DNA of 64,000 nt from Adiantum capillus-veneris (Eukaryota; Streptophyta; Polypodiopsida; Polypodiales; Pteridaceae), in the NCBI GenBank assembly GCA_014529385.2, contig CM043962.1:46009598-46073597 (forward strand), written 5' to 3'. Both the position numbers and the translations under genes were made by a program. Of this stretch, positions 43,681-55,767 are shown piece by piece. Positions within the stretch are counted from its first letter, which is position 1. Every line of letters starts with the position of its first letter. Below the pieces are notes generated by a model that ran no database searches, was not told the DNA's origin, and was given only the letters and a program-made list of their open reading frames with translations.

Positions 43681-46600
43681 ATGAGTACTCCCTCCAAGAG
43701 GACAACACCCTCCCAGAGGTCCAAGAGAGCGTTCGACGAGCCTGCAGAGTCTGTTCAAACAACTCCTTCCTTGTGCCGGAATCTCCGTCTATAGCTTATG
43801 AATATCTCTCTAAAAGTGTCCCCCCTTATAGCTAAGTCTACTCGGAAAGGTATTGTGCTACCTCACCGTATCTATATGCAATGCATGTACTGCATGCATG
43901 TTAGAGTCATGGCTATGCATATGTAGGTCAATTTTGGTGCAACAAAACTAACTTTCTCCAGCTCTTATTGGTAGAATCTTCAAAGCACCTAACATTGTTA
44001 CGTTTTTTCTTCTCAGGGTCGAGGTTGCACGAGGAGTATGGCCTGAGGTGGACTTGCCACCTGACCAGTGGTTGACTGTGTTCAAGGTCCCTGAGAGGAA
44101 GAAGACGAAGGTCTTCCTTAGCATGGTTCATGACCATCTCTATGATGAATTTTTGCCTCCTCTACCAGAAAGTGTATTAGGCTGCCCCTTTCAACGGTGA
44201 ACTCATGACAAAGTTTGTTAGGGGTTTTCCTATGAAAATTGTGATGCTGCCAAAGCAGCTCTTGAAGGCCATAGGGTTGCATGGGCAATTGTCAGCGGAA
44301 TGGTATTGGAGAATGTAAAGTCGCAAAAGGGGGGCCTAAATAGAAAGGTTATGAAGTTCAAGTGTGATTATGGTGTGTCTATATAACCAAGACAAAGGGA
44401 TTGTGGTGTAGACTCCTACGGAGCTGTTGGGTCCAACCTCCCATCGAAGAATTTTGAGGTCCAATCCCAACTCGTGTACACAAAGTGGGTTGAGAAAATT
44501 GCCGATGACCTTGACCGCAAAGCCAATAAAGTTGAAGACAAGGTTGCCTCTGCTAAGGCCTTCTAGGCTGAGAAGCGTGATTTATGGCTGCATAAAAAAG
44601 GCACCCACAATACTTGTGTTCCAATTATTGCAGAGACGGAATGGCTAAGAGCAAAGTTGCGGACACTAAATGCAGCCCCAAGAGAGAATGCAGCTCTTGT
44701 CCTCCAGAAAGAAGTTGAGATTGGAGTACTCACAAGGGTGTTGATCTTGAGTGGTGTGTCATCAACTGCTAAAAATATGAAGGAGGAAGTCACTATTGTG
44801 CAGTTCGAGGCACTTTAAAGCACCCTAAACACTTTGAAAAGCCTCATAGTCCTTAGAAGTGCTTCAAAATGCCTCAAAGTGCTAAGAAGTGCTTATTAAA
44901 GCTTGTAAGGACTCCTAAGCACTTGAGGGCACTTTTAACTGCTCTTAAGTGCTTTAAAAAGCCCTTGTTAAGCACTTTGAAGCACTTTAGTGTTGAAAGA
45001 TTCCATAAAATGCTTGGAAGTGCTCGCAAGTTGCTAGAATCTAAGTGATTTACAAGGGTTTTTATCAATATTCAAGTGCTTTAAATCACTCGTAAACACT
45101 TCCAAGCACTTTCAAGCACTTTGGAAATGCCTAGAAGTGCTTTCAAATGCAAAGAAGTGCTAAAAAGTTCCTACATGTGCTTCAAAGTGCTTATAAAAGC
45201 TGTATAGTGCTTCAAAGTGCTTAGAAGTGCTCAAAATTGCTAGCATCTAAGTGATTTACTTGGATTTTTATTAGTTATCATGCACTTTGAAGTACTTTTA
45301 TGCACTTTGAAGCATTTCTAAGTACTTTGAAGTGCTCAAAAGTGCTCTCAAGTGCAATTGTGCTTAGAAGTGCTTAGATGTGCTCAAGAGTGCCTCATGG
45401 TTGATTATGCAATCTATAAGTATCTTCTGTTTTTTATTTTGTACAGACAATAGTTCAAGAAATGGAGAGGGTGCATTGTGATCTTAAAAGGCGGGCCTCT
45501 TTCATGAAGGAGGCCTACAACTTTTTCAAGCGAGAGGGCAGGGCCCTGCTTGTGCCTACCCTACCACCCAAGACTGTGTTGGGTGTTGGTATTGTGAACT
45601 GGAGGGAACTGTGTGGCACGTGGCCAAGTTCTGTCGGACATGCGGTCGGGGTTTATTACATGTTGTGTGGCCACAAGTATCATCCCTTTTTCTTTTCAAT
45701 TGTCTACACCATTGAGCTTAAATGCATTGTACCCGATTGCCAATTCGAGATACTTGCTATAGCAAAATGTTGGGCACAAGGGAATGTGTATAAGGAGCCC
45801 GTAGATAAGTTGGTGATTTCATAGAATAGGAACCAAGCTAATTTGGTATGTATACTGATGAATGTCTGCATTGTGCCAGGTCAGCAAGTGGTGGTTGACC
45901 AGGGTTGTCACCCAAGCGCTTCCACATCATTCACACATGATGTGGATGATCTCTTTGACCTGGATGTCATGCTGAGGAAGTACAAGAACTTAGAGGGCTC
46001 TACCCAAGGTTAGGTTTCTTTTTGTCTAGGTTATCTGCACATTTGTGATCCATGGTTAGAGAGATCATTATGATCATCATTTACTCGTTGATCTTCTCAC
46101 ATGCCTTTTTATTGCAAATCAAGGTATTGATATCGAGAAGCGCGAGGCTGCTAACTACTGATGGGCTCTCTTCTCCCATGAAAATCAAAACACCTATTCA
46201 TGCTCAAACTGTAGAGTCAAGCAGTGCAAATGAGGGTGTGCCGTCTGAGGAAGAAGTGTCGTTGGAGTCCAAAATGGAAGCAATGCTCCAATTTTTTGTT
46301 GAGGAGCTACATAAAAGGGAAAAAAAGCAGGTGGAAGATGGGCAAGCCCGCGACCCCAAAAAAACGTACTACCACACTCCCAGCCAAAACCCGAGCATGC
46401 AAGAAGCTTTAGCTTCTTGCAGCTTTGTAGCTTTTTCTACCATGCTATTGTATTATAAATCGTCGACATAATATATAAGGGCTTTTTCTCAGTTTCTGTG
46501 CAGTGTCTTAATTTCATTTGTTTTGACCATTTCGTGTTATGTAGTTAAAATTCGTGTGGTTGGCTCAAAATTCCAACCATCCACAAATGAGGTAGAGCAA

Positions 46601-47342
46601 ATTGAGCGCAAAGTGTTTATTCGCTTTGGATGCGTCATTGGCAATCGAGATTTAGCAGTCATTGTTGACTTCAACAATATGCTTGTGTACGTGCACGAGA
46701 TCCAAAAAAATAGTCTACCCCGGATGTGTCAATGCTATACTTTAGCAGAATAGCTGGAGATGAAAACATCAACTATTACATGCAGAATGATGAAGAGGTA
46801 TTCTTACTTGCATTGAGTCAGGTAGCAGAGGTGTTTCTGTGGACCTTGCGCACTCACCGAAACTTAGAAAGATCTATTGACAAGTGCATGAACCAGGGCA
46901 AAAGATGCCTAAGTGGCTGGCTCTCACAGGGTGCTTGCCATGTTAGTAGTTGGAAATTTGATAACCCTCCAAGGCCAATGTACTTCAAAAAGTTAGAAAC
47001 CTTTTGGTATCGTTTCCCTCAGTTCAATAAGTCAAACACATTAGTGCTAGATGATTCTTTGTATAAAATGTACTTCCATGATCTAGCATGCTATGTCATT
47101 TTACATGGCTTAGAGAATCAGGATGAGAGACAATGGGAGAAGTTTATGAAAGAGGATGTGGTGGCATTTTTTTAGGAGTGGGCTGAAAGTGTTGACAGGG
47201 TGAAAGATGTCAGTGAGTGTCTATTTGATGCAAGGAACGAGACACTTGCACAATGAAATTGGGAGATTGTCACTAAAAATGTACAGAGCAAGGAAGGAAT
47301 TGATACTCTAGACTTGCCAAAGATTCCAAGAAGTAAAAAATG
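43681..47342 (+). pseudogene. Multi-exon pseudogene with FCP1/NIF-like phosphatase domain at its end
   Basis: Exon-like coding blocks are: 43681-43797 (MSTPSKRTTPSQRSKRAFDE); 44017-44206 after ttcttctcag (WPEVDLPPDQWLTVFKVPER); about 44220-44818; 45446-45824 after tgtacag; 45876-46011 after gtgccag (HDVDDLFDLDVMLRKYKN); 46122-46471; and 46545-47174. The last block reads LAVIVDFNNMLVYVHE and, after a frameshift near 46740-46790, VFLWTLRTHRNLERSIDKCM, then KSNTLVLDDSLYKMYFHD. This is the layout of FCP1/SCP (NIF) HAD phosphatases: a DxN/D motif, then W-S/T-R-x-x-N, then LDDS-x-YK. The first motif keeps its first Asp only. The other blocks were not recognised. Stops and frame changes make it a pseudogene. 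It sits between repeats of the AAGTGCT type and may be cargo of a DNA transposon. Confidence 0.55.
44810..45420 (+). repeat. AAGTGCTT-type short repeats (block 1)
   Basis: Dense irregular repeats of agtgctt, aagcactt and variants, spaced 10-20 bases, many tens of units. They fall in what looks like an intron of the pseudogene. Confidence 0.85.
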
Positions 47343-47734
47343 GCCATAATAGCTCGAGCATAATCGACACCTTGTGTAGCTAGTTATTGTCTCCCTGTCA
47401 TAATGGTTGAAAAACCATTCTACATATACACGAATTCTTTTGTGTCAAATATACACAAATGTAACTAGTATGTAATATACACAAATACTTGTGTCCATGC
47501 CTATCTTATTTTTATCTTAAGGTGCTATGAAGTGCTAACCAAGTGCTCTAAAAACTTTATGTGGTCAAGTGGTAATAATGTGCATGTTTGGACCTCTACC
47601 TCATCCATTTTTTTTCTCTCTTTTGAACTTGATGTTGTGGTCTATGGTTCTTGATTTTTTTTATGAAGTCTTAAGTGCTATTTTAATCTATGTATATAAA
47701 AAGGGTGTTTGAGGTGGTGATGGCCCAAATCCTG

Positions 47735-48455
47735 TCAAGTGGATCTAAAGTGCTAGAAATTGGTAGAAAGTCGCTTGAACAAAGCTAGCCCACTGCCTGT
47801 AAAGTGGATCTTAAGTATTGGATAGTGGTTGAAAGTACCAAACAAGTACTAGCCCAATGCCTGTAAAGTGATCTAAAGTGCTGGAAATTAGTAGAAAGTC
47901 CCTAACAAAATCTTGCCTAGTGCCTATTAAGTGTTGTTAAGTGGTGGAAAGTCCCTAACAAGTGCTAGCCTTTTTTGTGTCAAGTGGATCTAAAGAGATG
48001 GAAAGTTGTGGAAAGTCCCTGGATCTAAAGTGTTGGAAAGTGGTGGAAAGTCCCTAACAAGTGCTAGCCTAGTGCTTGTCTAGTGGATCCTAAGTGTTGA
48101 AAAGTGGTAGAAAGTCCCTAACAAGTGCTAGCACAGTGCTTGTGGATCCTAAGTGCTGAAAAGTGGTAGAAAGTCCCTAACCAGTGTTTGTGGATCTAAA
48201 GTGCTGAAAAGTCCCTTACAAGTGCTACCACAGTGCCTGTCAAGTGGATCTAAAGTGGTGGAAAGTCCCTAACAAGTGCTAGCCCAGTGCCTATCAAGTG
48301 GATCTAAAGTGTTGGAAAGTGGTGGAAAGTCCCTAACAAGTGCTAGTCCAGTGTCTGTTAAAAGACTCTTAAGTACTGGAAAGTTGCTAACAAATGCTAG
48401 CTAGTGCCTTTCAAGTGGATCTGAAGTGTTAGAAAGTCTCTAACAAGTGGTTTAG
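47735..48455 (+). repeat. Tandem repeat with about 65-75-bp unit (block 2)
   Basis: About ten units built from ctaacaagtgctagcc, agtgcctgtcaagtgg, atctaaagtgctgg and aaagtggtggaaagtccc. Unit length varies through small deletions. The first loose AGTGCT motifs start at about 47520. Confidence 0.9.
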
Positions 48456-48496
48456 TGTTTTGGAAGAGAGCTAAAAACTAATCACATAGATAGAGC

Positions 48497-49950
48497 TTAC
48501 AAGTTCTCCTCTAGGGGCATGCTATTATAGATTCGTTCATATACACCAGTTGACTGTTCATATACATTAGGCTCCCCTTCCATTGGGCACATTCTGAACC
48601 TGATGTATTGCACTAGGTGGGAGTAAATAAGAGCAATGGGCTTGTTGTCCAAAATCACATAGGTATTGTCTCGCCCATTTACCTTGTCATAAAATAGTCC
48701 CTCAACAACAAATGATTTTTTCTTAATATGGTTGTGCCATTCATTCCTTTCATAGCTCTTAGTCAAGCGCTTTGTCTTAGTGCACTTGAGGATGTAGCAG
48801 TCTACATCTGGCTCCTTTGCAGCCACTGCAAAGTTCTAGCCAACCATCAAAGCATAGATGAGGTCCTTGTGGTGGCCAACATATATGGGGGCATATTCAT
48901 CCTCATCATCGTTGGATGCTACACTATCGTTTTGATCCTTGAATATGGGTTGTATTTGCATGTACTCCCACCCCTCCACATGGTCTTTGTTTGCGCATCT
49001 CCTCCATTGAACTTTCATGCACACATGGCAAAAGCAAGACAATAGTCTGGACCTTAGCCCGTACATATTTGCTTGGCTATAGCCATTGACACAATGAAAA
49101 GATTGAGACCCTTTGATTTGCATTCAATCCACTATGTGTCTCTGTCTACATCACCAAGCTTGACCTCCCAGAATAAACAATCGACTTTCTTGATTATCTA
49201 CGGTTCTTGTTTTTGAAAGGTTGCATTGAAGAATGCAACCACAGTTGAAGCGTTATGCAACACCCATCCATCAGGTTTCAGTTGCTCATGTGTGAGTGCT
49301 CTTTTTAGCACTACACCAGCCCCTCATGTTCACCCTTCCCATGGCCAGAAACAAAGAAATTGTGCATCATCTCGACGCCAGTCATATTGAAGTAGCATGC
49401 TACAAAATAGAATAGCCATCTTGCTTTCAATTGTGAAGCAACACCATCAGATCAAACCCAGTGTCACTTGATACTATAGCCTTGACGTTTTAGCCACTCA
49501 TTGTGTAATAGAAAACAATGTTGCACAAACAAAATGTCATGTATCTTGTCATTAAAAATGTAGAAGTGGGTCGTCTTTTGAATGGCAACAAAAGCGCATC
49601 ACGTAATTATGAAATGTGAACGAAATTGTGACTTGAGTTGACTACCAATGCATTAATTGAATCTCATTCTGCACCTTGAAGGAGTAATTCTCTGCAAAAT
49701 CCACTACAAACACCACTACGTCATCAGGAAAGTTATCCAAACACTCCTTAAATTGCTAAGCATGCCATCTGTACTTGTAGTTGTGTTTGGTAAAGTTCTC
49801 AATTTGCTTTGAAGCAAGGAAATGAAACTCATCGGACTAATCTGGCAAACCATGAGGTCTTTTTGAGCTTTTCTTATATCTGTCTTGTCCACTTCTTGTA
49901 CAGGAACCTCCTCAAAAAGCTTCATAGTCATCAAAGAGATGCCATCATTT
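48497..49950 (-). pseudogene. Decayed DDE-type transposase-like protein
   Basis: On the minus strand, in order: VVVFVVDFAENYSFKVQNEI and QLMHW (about 49640-49730), with a candidate catalytic Asp in VDFAENY; SDGVASQ (about 49430-49452) with a second Asp; NFFVSGHGKGEHEG (about 49320-49365). Next come a Cys-rich piece RLLSCFCHVCMKVQWRRC (48836-49123) and a C-terminal part DCYILKCTKTKRLTKSYERN (48497-48826). From memory this set of blocks belongs to a widespread eukaryotic transposon protein family usually annotated as uncharacterised; I cannot give it a firm superfamily name. Many stops and frame changes are present. It faces the pseudogene at 43681-47342 tail to tail. Confidence 0.65.
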
Positions 49951-49954
49951 CAGA

Positions 49955-50175
49955 AGCATTTATTAGCATTTTGAAGCACTTGATAGATGTGGAAAGCACT
50001 AAGAAGAATTCTGAAATACAAATATACTTAAAACACTTACAACCTCTCAAAGGCACTTAGAAGCACATAGAGTCCTTCACAAGCACTTGAAAGTAATTAG
50101 AATCATTTAAAAGCATAAGCACTCTGAAGCAATCTAAAGCACTTGGAATCACTTTGAAGCACTTGACCAACTCAA
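49955..50175 (-). repeat. AGCACTT-type short repeats (block 3, inverted relative to blocks 1 and 2)
   Basis: Repeats gaagcact, aaagcact and agcacttaga are mostly the reverse complement of the block 1 and 2 motifs. They lie upstream of the transposase on its strand. Confidence 0.75.
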
Positions 50176-50179
50176 AATC

Positions 50180-50551
50180 TATCATAAAAACCTAATATCT
50201 ACTTTCCCAAATGATTTTATCATATTAAAATGATCATTTAATATAGGGAAAATACCAGGGGAGCAAAGGCTGGATATTGGAAAGGCTGCCAGACCGGTTT
50301 CAACAGGGGATCCAAAAGAGGAGAACTCGGGATCCAAATGGGGATGGTCTGCTAAATATCAAAGTACATCAATGTCTTTAAAAGACCTCTAGGTTTAACT
50401 CCATTAAGACTTCCATAGGGCAAAGTTCCAAATTTTTACTCTAAAAGTCCTAGGCCATGGGAACTGCTCTTAGTGACTAAAGTGCTGAATGCTAAAGTCA
50501 ACAAAGTGGCTACAACAAGAAGACAAGAGAGTGGGCGAGCTGGGATGAGAC

Positions 50552-50594
<43 letters not shown>

Positions 50595-51830
50595 GATTAC
50601 CTTTACACCTAAAAGCAAATAGGACACATGTCAGGCATGCAACAAAACCCCCAATTGAGCTTGAATCCTCTTGGATGGACAAAGAGGTGGATCAATGACG
50701 ATTGAGCTAGTATAAATTCAATTTCTTATTTTAGAAATTCTTGATAAGATAACCAATGAGAATTAATCTCCCAAAAAGACTATTGGACACTCAAAAGGTC
50801 CAATGAGAAATAAGCAGCCCACAAATTTTCTTAATTCCTGTTCGCCAAAAGACTAAAAGGTCCAATAAGAATTTAGATAATTAAATTAATTATCTTACCT
50901 TTTTGAAAAAGGGAAAAAGGGTGGACACTTGTCACAAGGCTCTTGACTTGGCATCTCAAATGCTATTGGCTAAGCGTTTCAAGGGCCAATAGGGAGCCAT
51001 CATGAGTAAAAAGCTTTCTCAAATACTATTGGCTAAGATTTTCAAGGGTCGATAGGATGCCAGGAAGAGTAAATTGGAGAATGGGTCGCCCAAGAAGAGA
51101 GAGAAGCCTCACCTTTTCCTAACACAATCACACACACACTCAAACAACTCATGTGTAGAGCAAGAAAGTCATCTCCAAGCTTTAATGGAAAGCTCATCTT
51201 CTTCTCCAAGTTTTGAGAATGGAGGCCTACACCAACAACTCTTGGATATGGAATGCAAATCCAACCAATAGCCAAGCTTCAAGGCCATGATTCTCTCCTC
51301 AATTATCTAATTACTAAGCTAAGCTAAGCTACAAGATTAATTAAGTGAGGAAATACTTCTTTCTCGTAAGAATACTTCTTCTTCCTCTACATCTAGTCTC
51401 ATACCCTGCTAGCTCTCACCATCTTCAAAGGTGTGTGAGGTCTTGGGTCTGAGACCACGAGGGAATTGATGTTATGTGTTATCACGTGTAAGTTTGGTGC
51501 ATGAATCTTCCATATTCATTGCACCAACGAGTTTTTACCAAGGAACACAATTGTATTGTACAATGTCTCTCTTAATGGGAGAAGCTATAATACAAATGCC
51601 TAATGGAGGGGCGATCGCATGTAAATCCGGTCCTCAATAGTTGTCAATTGTTCTATTTCTCTCCCTCTTTCAAGTATTGTTATGACAAACTAATTAGGTG
51701 TTATGCTAATGATGCTATCTCCAACCAAGCACTCTTCTATGCTCATTAGGAGCTTGCTCTTAATGAAATGCTCACTATGTTAAGTTATTTTCTGCTATTT
51801 ACAAGCTATTTAGACCATTAAATGTTACCT
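50180..51830 (+). repeat. Probable 5' LTR region of Gypsy element (edges uncertain)
   Basis: The sequence directly upstream of a PBS must hold the 5' LTR end (aatgttacc-type end at about 51829). The left edge could not be set and the sequence does not match the short 3' LTR start at 56350. An (AC)n tract lies at 50555-50593. GCTAAGCTAAGCTAAGCTA at about 51316 is a small tandem repeat. Confidence 0.4.
50555..50593. repeat. (AC)n microsatellite
   Basis: About 19 uninterrupted AC units. Confidence 0.95.
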
Positions 51831-51842
51831 TGGTATCAAAGC
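51831..51842 (+). other. Primer binding site, initiator-Met-like (Gypsy)
   Basis: TGGTATCAAAGC differs from the standard TGGTATCAGAGC by one base and lies about 400 bases before the gag start. Confidence 0.75.
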
Positions 51843-52245
51843 TATCGGTTTCTCTTTTATTGCTCAAGAAGAGAGGTCATCAAGCTTGCTACAAACGGTT
51901 GGTATTATTAATCACATGAGGGTAAGTAGAATAGGGATTTATTATCCTTGAGGTGTGCATGCTTTGTGCAGTTAACGGGGTATCACCGTCGCGAGCTATG
52001 GTCTTAATAATGGAGTCCCAAGGGGCTTGCCTACGGATTAACCATTATTGAGTTATTAGAAGCTTGACAAGCACCGATGCCGACCGGGCTATGATAAACC
52101 CTCTCTTCTATTCCTTGCAATTAATGATATTTCGAGCCACGGGTATAGATGCTTGAGTGCTTATCTTTGAAGGTAAAGAGGAGTAGCAACTAGGGCTTGA
52201 AGTGCCAAAGTACAAGTAAAAAATTACACCTAAAACTTAGTTAGA

Positions 52246-53030
52246 ATGGCTGACAATAGTAGAGAGAGTGAAATTAATGTTGATGGCTTTGATTTTGCTA
52301 ATGATCAAGCTACTAATGATGCTCCTATGCTTGTGAACTGTCTAGTTACTAGGCTTCAACAAGCCATGGGCAACCCATCCCTCTAAGGTGAAGTGCAACA
52401 GCAATTAGGCATCCATGGGATTCTTTAATCTCCTCACCTAGAAGAGGGAGTGCCTATAAAAGCTCTTAGTGAGATTTCTAAAAGAGGGCTCTCTACAATG
52501 AGAGAAGAGGAGGACCCATACGAAGGGCTCAAAAGCTTACAAGTTGATGAGGCAACTCCCTCATAAAGAAGAGCCCAAATCTCCATGGTAGAGCTCCCAC
52601 CAAAAGAATGAGAAAGAAGTGAATCTCCCGCCATCTCGACAGAGATGGCACCACAAAGATGGCGGGCAAAACGCTCTCCAACACCCCTAGACGGAGAAGA
52701 CCATCACATAGTCCTTCTCACCATAATTCAAAGAAGGAAGAAAGGAAGTATGAGAAGAAAAAGGTGAGAAAGAGGTCACCCTCTTCTCCATTGTCATCAT
52801 CCTCATCCTCTTCTGAAGGAAGTTATGGTGCTCCCAAAGAACTCAAAAGGAGAGGCCATAGGAAATCCTATGCCGCTTGGTAGAGGTCGTCCAAGCTCAA
52901 ACAATTCAAGGAGGGAGGAAAGAGTATCTGTTCTCTTACCTACTATGGAAAAGGGCATGCTTATCGTGCTTGCCCACAAAAGAACACACGCAATGGACCT
53001 CCTAGATCTTCCATAGTTGAAGTTCAAGAA
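52246..53030 (+). pseudogene. Gypsy gag with degenerate zinc knuckle
   Basis: The ATG at 52246 gives MADNSRESEINVDGFDFAND and a stop after 45 codons. Later text in several frames is Ser/Arg/Pro-rich. At about 52930-52977 YYGKGHAYRACPQK is the end of a CCHC zinc knuckle in which one Cys position reads Tyr. The usual Gag core with conserved Trp was not found, so much of gag is deleted. Confidence 0.65.
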
Positions 53031-53039
53031 GAAGATGCT

Positions 53040-53576
53040 CATCGCAAAGGATCTCCTCTATGCCATGCTTGGGAAAAGGTAAGAGAACATGATGCTTTCA
53101 TTCTCTTTGACAATGGCTCTACTCACAATTTCATATCCATGGAGTTGGCCACTAATCTAGGAATCCAAGCCTTTGAGATGGGAGATACCTTACTAGCCGA
53201 TGGCTCTTTCAAGGGAGAAGAAGTCTCAGTTACTCCCTTAATTGGGAAATTGAGGCTTCATGTCCAAAACTATGTGGACAAAGAGGATTTCTTCATCTCT
53301 CCCCTTAAGCATGAGGATGTAATCCTAGGTGCACCATGGTTTGATTGCATGGTAGCCAACATCAACTTCCTTGAAAGGAAAATTTACTTTAAGTACAAGG
53401 ACAAACACATCTACATATATGCTAACGAGTCAGGTAACACTATACCTCTTATACATAGGCAAGCTTTTGGTAAGTCAATAAAGAGCTCTATTTCCGTGTA
53501 CATGATATTTGTAAAAAACTCTCAAAATGAACCTAATGTTTGTCAAATAAAAATAAAGGGCATAAAAAAGAATTAG
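53040..53576 (+). pseudogene. Gypsy aspartic protease
   Basis: FILFDNGSTHNFISMELA holds the active site as DNGST, where the family has DSGST or DTGST, so the residue after the catalytic Asp is Asn. VILGAPWFD is the second conserved block of retropepsin-like proteases. The frame from 53139 is open for 145 residues and begins upstream without an ATG. The enzyme would cut the Gag-Pol polyprotein. Confidence 0.85.
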
Positions 53577-53619
53577 GGTTATCTAATTTCCTTAATGAAT
53601 TCTAAGATGTTTTTATTGA

Positions 53620-54350
53620 CAACATCCCTAACGAATTGCTTCCAAAACGAGGGGATGATGACCATGCAATTGAGCTTCTTCTAGGAAGCTCACTACCTAA
53701 TAAACCTCCTTATCAAGTTTTCTCAAGCTTAACAAGAGGAAATTATGTGGCAAGTGCATGAGTTGGTTGAGAAAGGAATGGTTAGGCCTAGTTCATCTCA
53801 TTTTGTTCACCAGTTTTATTAGTGCAAAAGAAAGATGGCACATGTCGTATGTGTGTCGACTATAGAGCACTAAATAGGATCGCTATCTAAAATAGGTTTC
53901 CCGTTCCGCGGGTAGAAGACCTATTTGATAATTTACAAGGATCGTCCTACTTCATTAGGATTTACCTAAAAAGTGGCTATCACCAAATAAGGATAGTGGA
54001 TCAAGACATTGTAAAGACCGCATTTCGCACTATGTTTGGTCTCTACGAATTCATTTTCATGCCTTTTGGCTTGACCAATGCACCGGCTACATTCAATCGC
54101 ATGATGGAGAAGCTCTTTAGGCCTCACCGCAGTTACACTGGTTCTTTGATGATATAATCATCTACTCCAATTCCTTGGACAAACACAAACAGCACCTCCA
54201 GGTAATTTTTCAAGTTCTGGAGAGAATAAGCTTTACATAAATCAGAAGAAAAGTGAATTTTTCTTACAAGAGATTCAGTATTTAGGTCATATTATCTCTA
54301 AATATGGCATCCAAATGGATCCATCAAAAGTAATAAAAGAATGACCTAAT
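53620..54350 (+). pseudogene. Gypsy reverse transcriptase, frameshifted
   Basis: [58 protein letters not shown] are plain RT blocks. The catalytic Asp position in the KIDL motif reads IYL here, an Asp-to-Tyr change. The FDD box ([10 protein letters not shown], about 54140-54170) is in a different frame from the preceding block. Stops occur near 53890. It is inactive. Confidence 0.88.
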
Positions 54351-54386
54351 CCAAAGAATCTGCATGAATTAAGAAGCTTTATAGGT

Positions 54387-54912
54387 ATGTGTGCATACTA
54401 TAGACGCTTCATAGAAAAATTCTCACTCATAACAGGACCATTGCATGACCTAACAAAAAAGAACGTTAAGTATGCATGGTCTACCAAGGAGAACACTGCT
54501 TTTGAAAAGCTTAAAGAGAAGCTTATCTCTCAACCTGTGCTTACACTACCCGATCTCTCAAAGCCATTTGAGGTCCAATGTGACGCTTGTGGTAATTGCC
54601 TTGGAGCTATTTTGCTCCAAGAATGGCATGCCATAGCCAATGAAAGTCGAAGGCTCGACCCCGTTGAGCAAGCTCTAGGCATATATGAAAAGGAACTCCT
54701 CCCAGTTCTACATTCCTTAAACACGTGGAAGCACTACTTATTGGTGACTCCTTTCATTTATCACCAATGCCTCAAGTACTTCATGACGCAGAGACCAAGC
54801 TCTCCGACAAACAAATGAGGTGGGCAAATTTCCTTTCACAATTTCATTTTCATATTGCTCACATTGTTGGCAAGCATAACCAAGTAGCTCATCACTCTCA
54901 AGACACTCGAGA
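54387..54912 (+). pseudogene. Gypsy RNase H domain
   Basis: CAYYRRFIEKFSLITGPLHD, LTLPDLSKPFEVQCDACGN and LGIYEKELLPVLHSLNTWKH are the Gypsy RT-RNase H connection and RNase H. CDACG stands where the family has TDAS. After a frame change the end continues as KQMRWANFLSQFHFHI and AHIVGKHNQVAHHSQ. Confidence 0.88.
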
Positions 54913-55767
54913 GTGAATGCGGTTTCCATAGCAACTCACAATGATCTATCTTCTAAGATAGATGAGTATGCTATCGATCCCGATTTTAAAGATGTGATGT
55001 TAGTCCTTGCACTAGGGAAGAAAGAGGATCCATTTACCCTACAAGATGGTTATCTTCTCTATGGTAATAGGCTACGCGTTACTAACTCACTACGTGAGAA
55101 AGTAATGTATGAATCTCATGCTCCTCCATATGCGGGGCATAGAGGGATTCAAGCTACCCTAAGAGGGATAGAAATGTACTTCTATTGGACTACCATGAAA
55201 ACAAACATACAAGAGTATGTTTCAAAATTTGTGGTTTGCCAAAAGACAAAGTTTGATAGAGGGAAGCAACCTGGTTTGATTCAACCTTTGTCAATCCCTA
55301 ATTCACCCTGGGAGAGCATATCCATGGATTTTATCTTTGGATTGCCTAAGTCTATCCATGGGAATACGGGAATATGGACAACAGTATATAGGTTCAGCAA
55401 ACAAGCGCATTACATACCTGTCAAAAAGACTATTAAGGCCCATCAAATGGCAACCCTCTTTATATCACAAATCGTTAAGTACCACTGCTTGCCAATGTCA
55501 ATAGTGTCGGATAGAGATCCTAGAATGACCAGGAATTTTTGGAAGGGTCTCTTTGAGAATTTAGGTACAAGGCTAAATTTCTCTTCGGCCTATCACCCGC
55601 AAACGGATGGCCAAAGTGAGATAGCTAACCTAACAATTCTTGATCTACTAAAATCTTATGTCACTGAAGTAGATCAAAGGTCCCAATGGGAGAAGTACTT
55701 ACCTTTAGTGGATATGCTTACAATAACACAGTACATACATCCACGGAAAAAGCACCTTTTGAGGTAA
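54913..55767 (+). pseudogene. Gypsy integrase, core residues intact
   Basis: An open frame of 284 residues holds the HHCC finger (HAPPYAGHRGIQATLRG ... VVCQKTKF, one Cys changed to Val) and the core with D in SMDFIFGLPK, D in SIVSDRDPRM and E in DGQSEIANL. All three catalytic residues are kept. The frame shifts near 55690 into the next piece (55686-55895), which continues with YNNTVHTSTEKAPFEV. Confidence 0.93.

Noticed and set aside
44810..45420. CRISPR-like repeat array
   Set aside because: Spacing is irregular, units are short and variable, and the context is a plant transposon. Neither 44.8-45.4 nor 47.7-48.5 kb has unique equal-length spacers.
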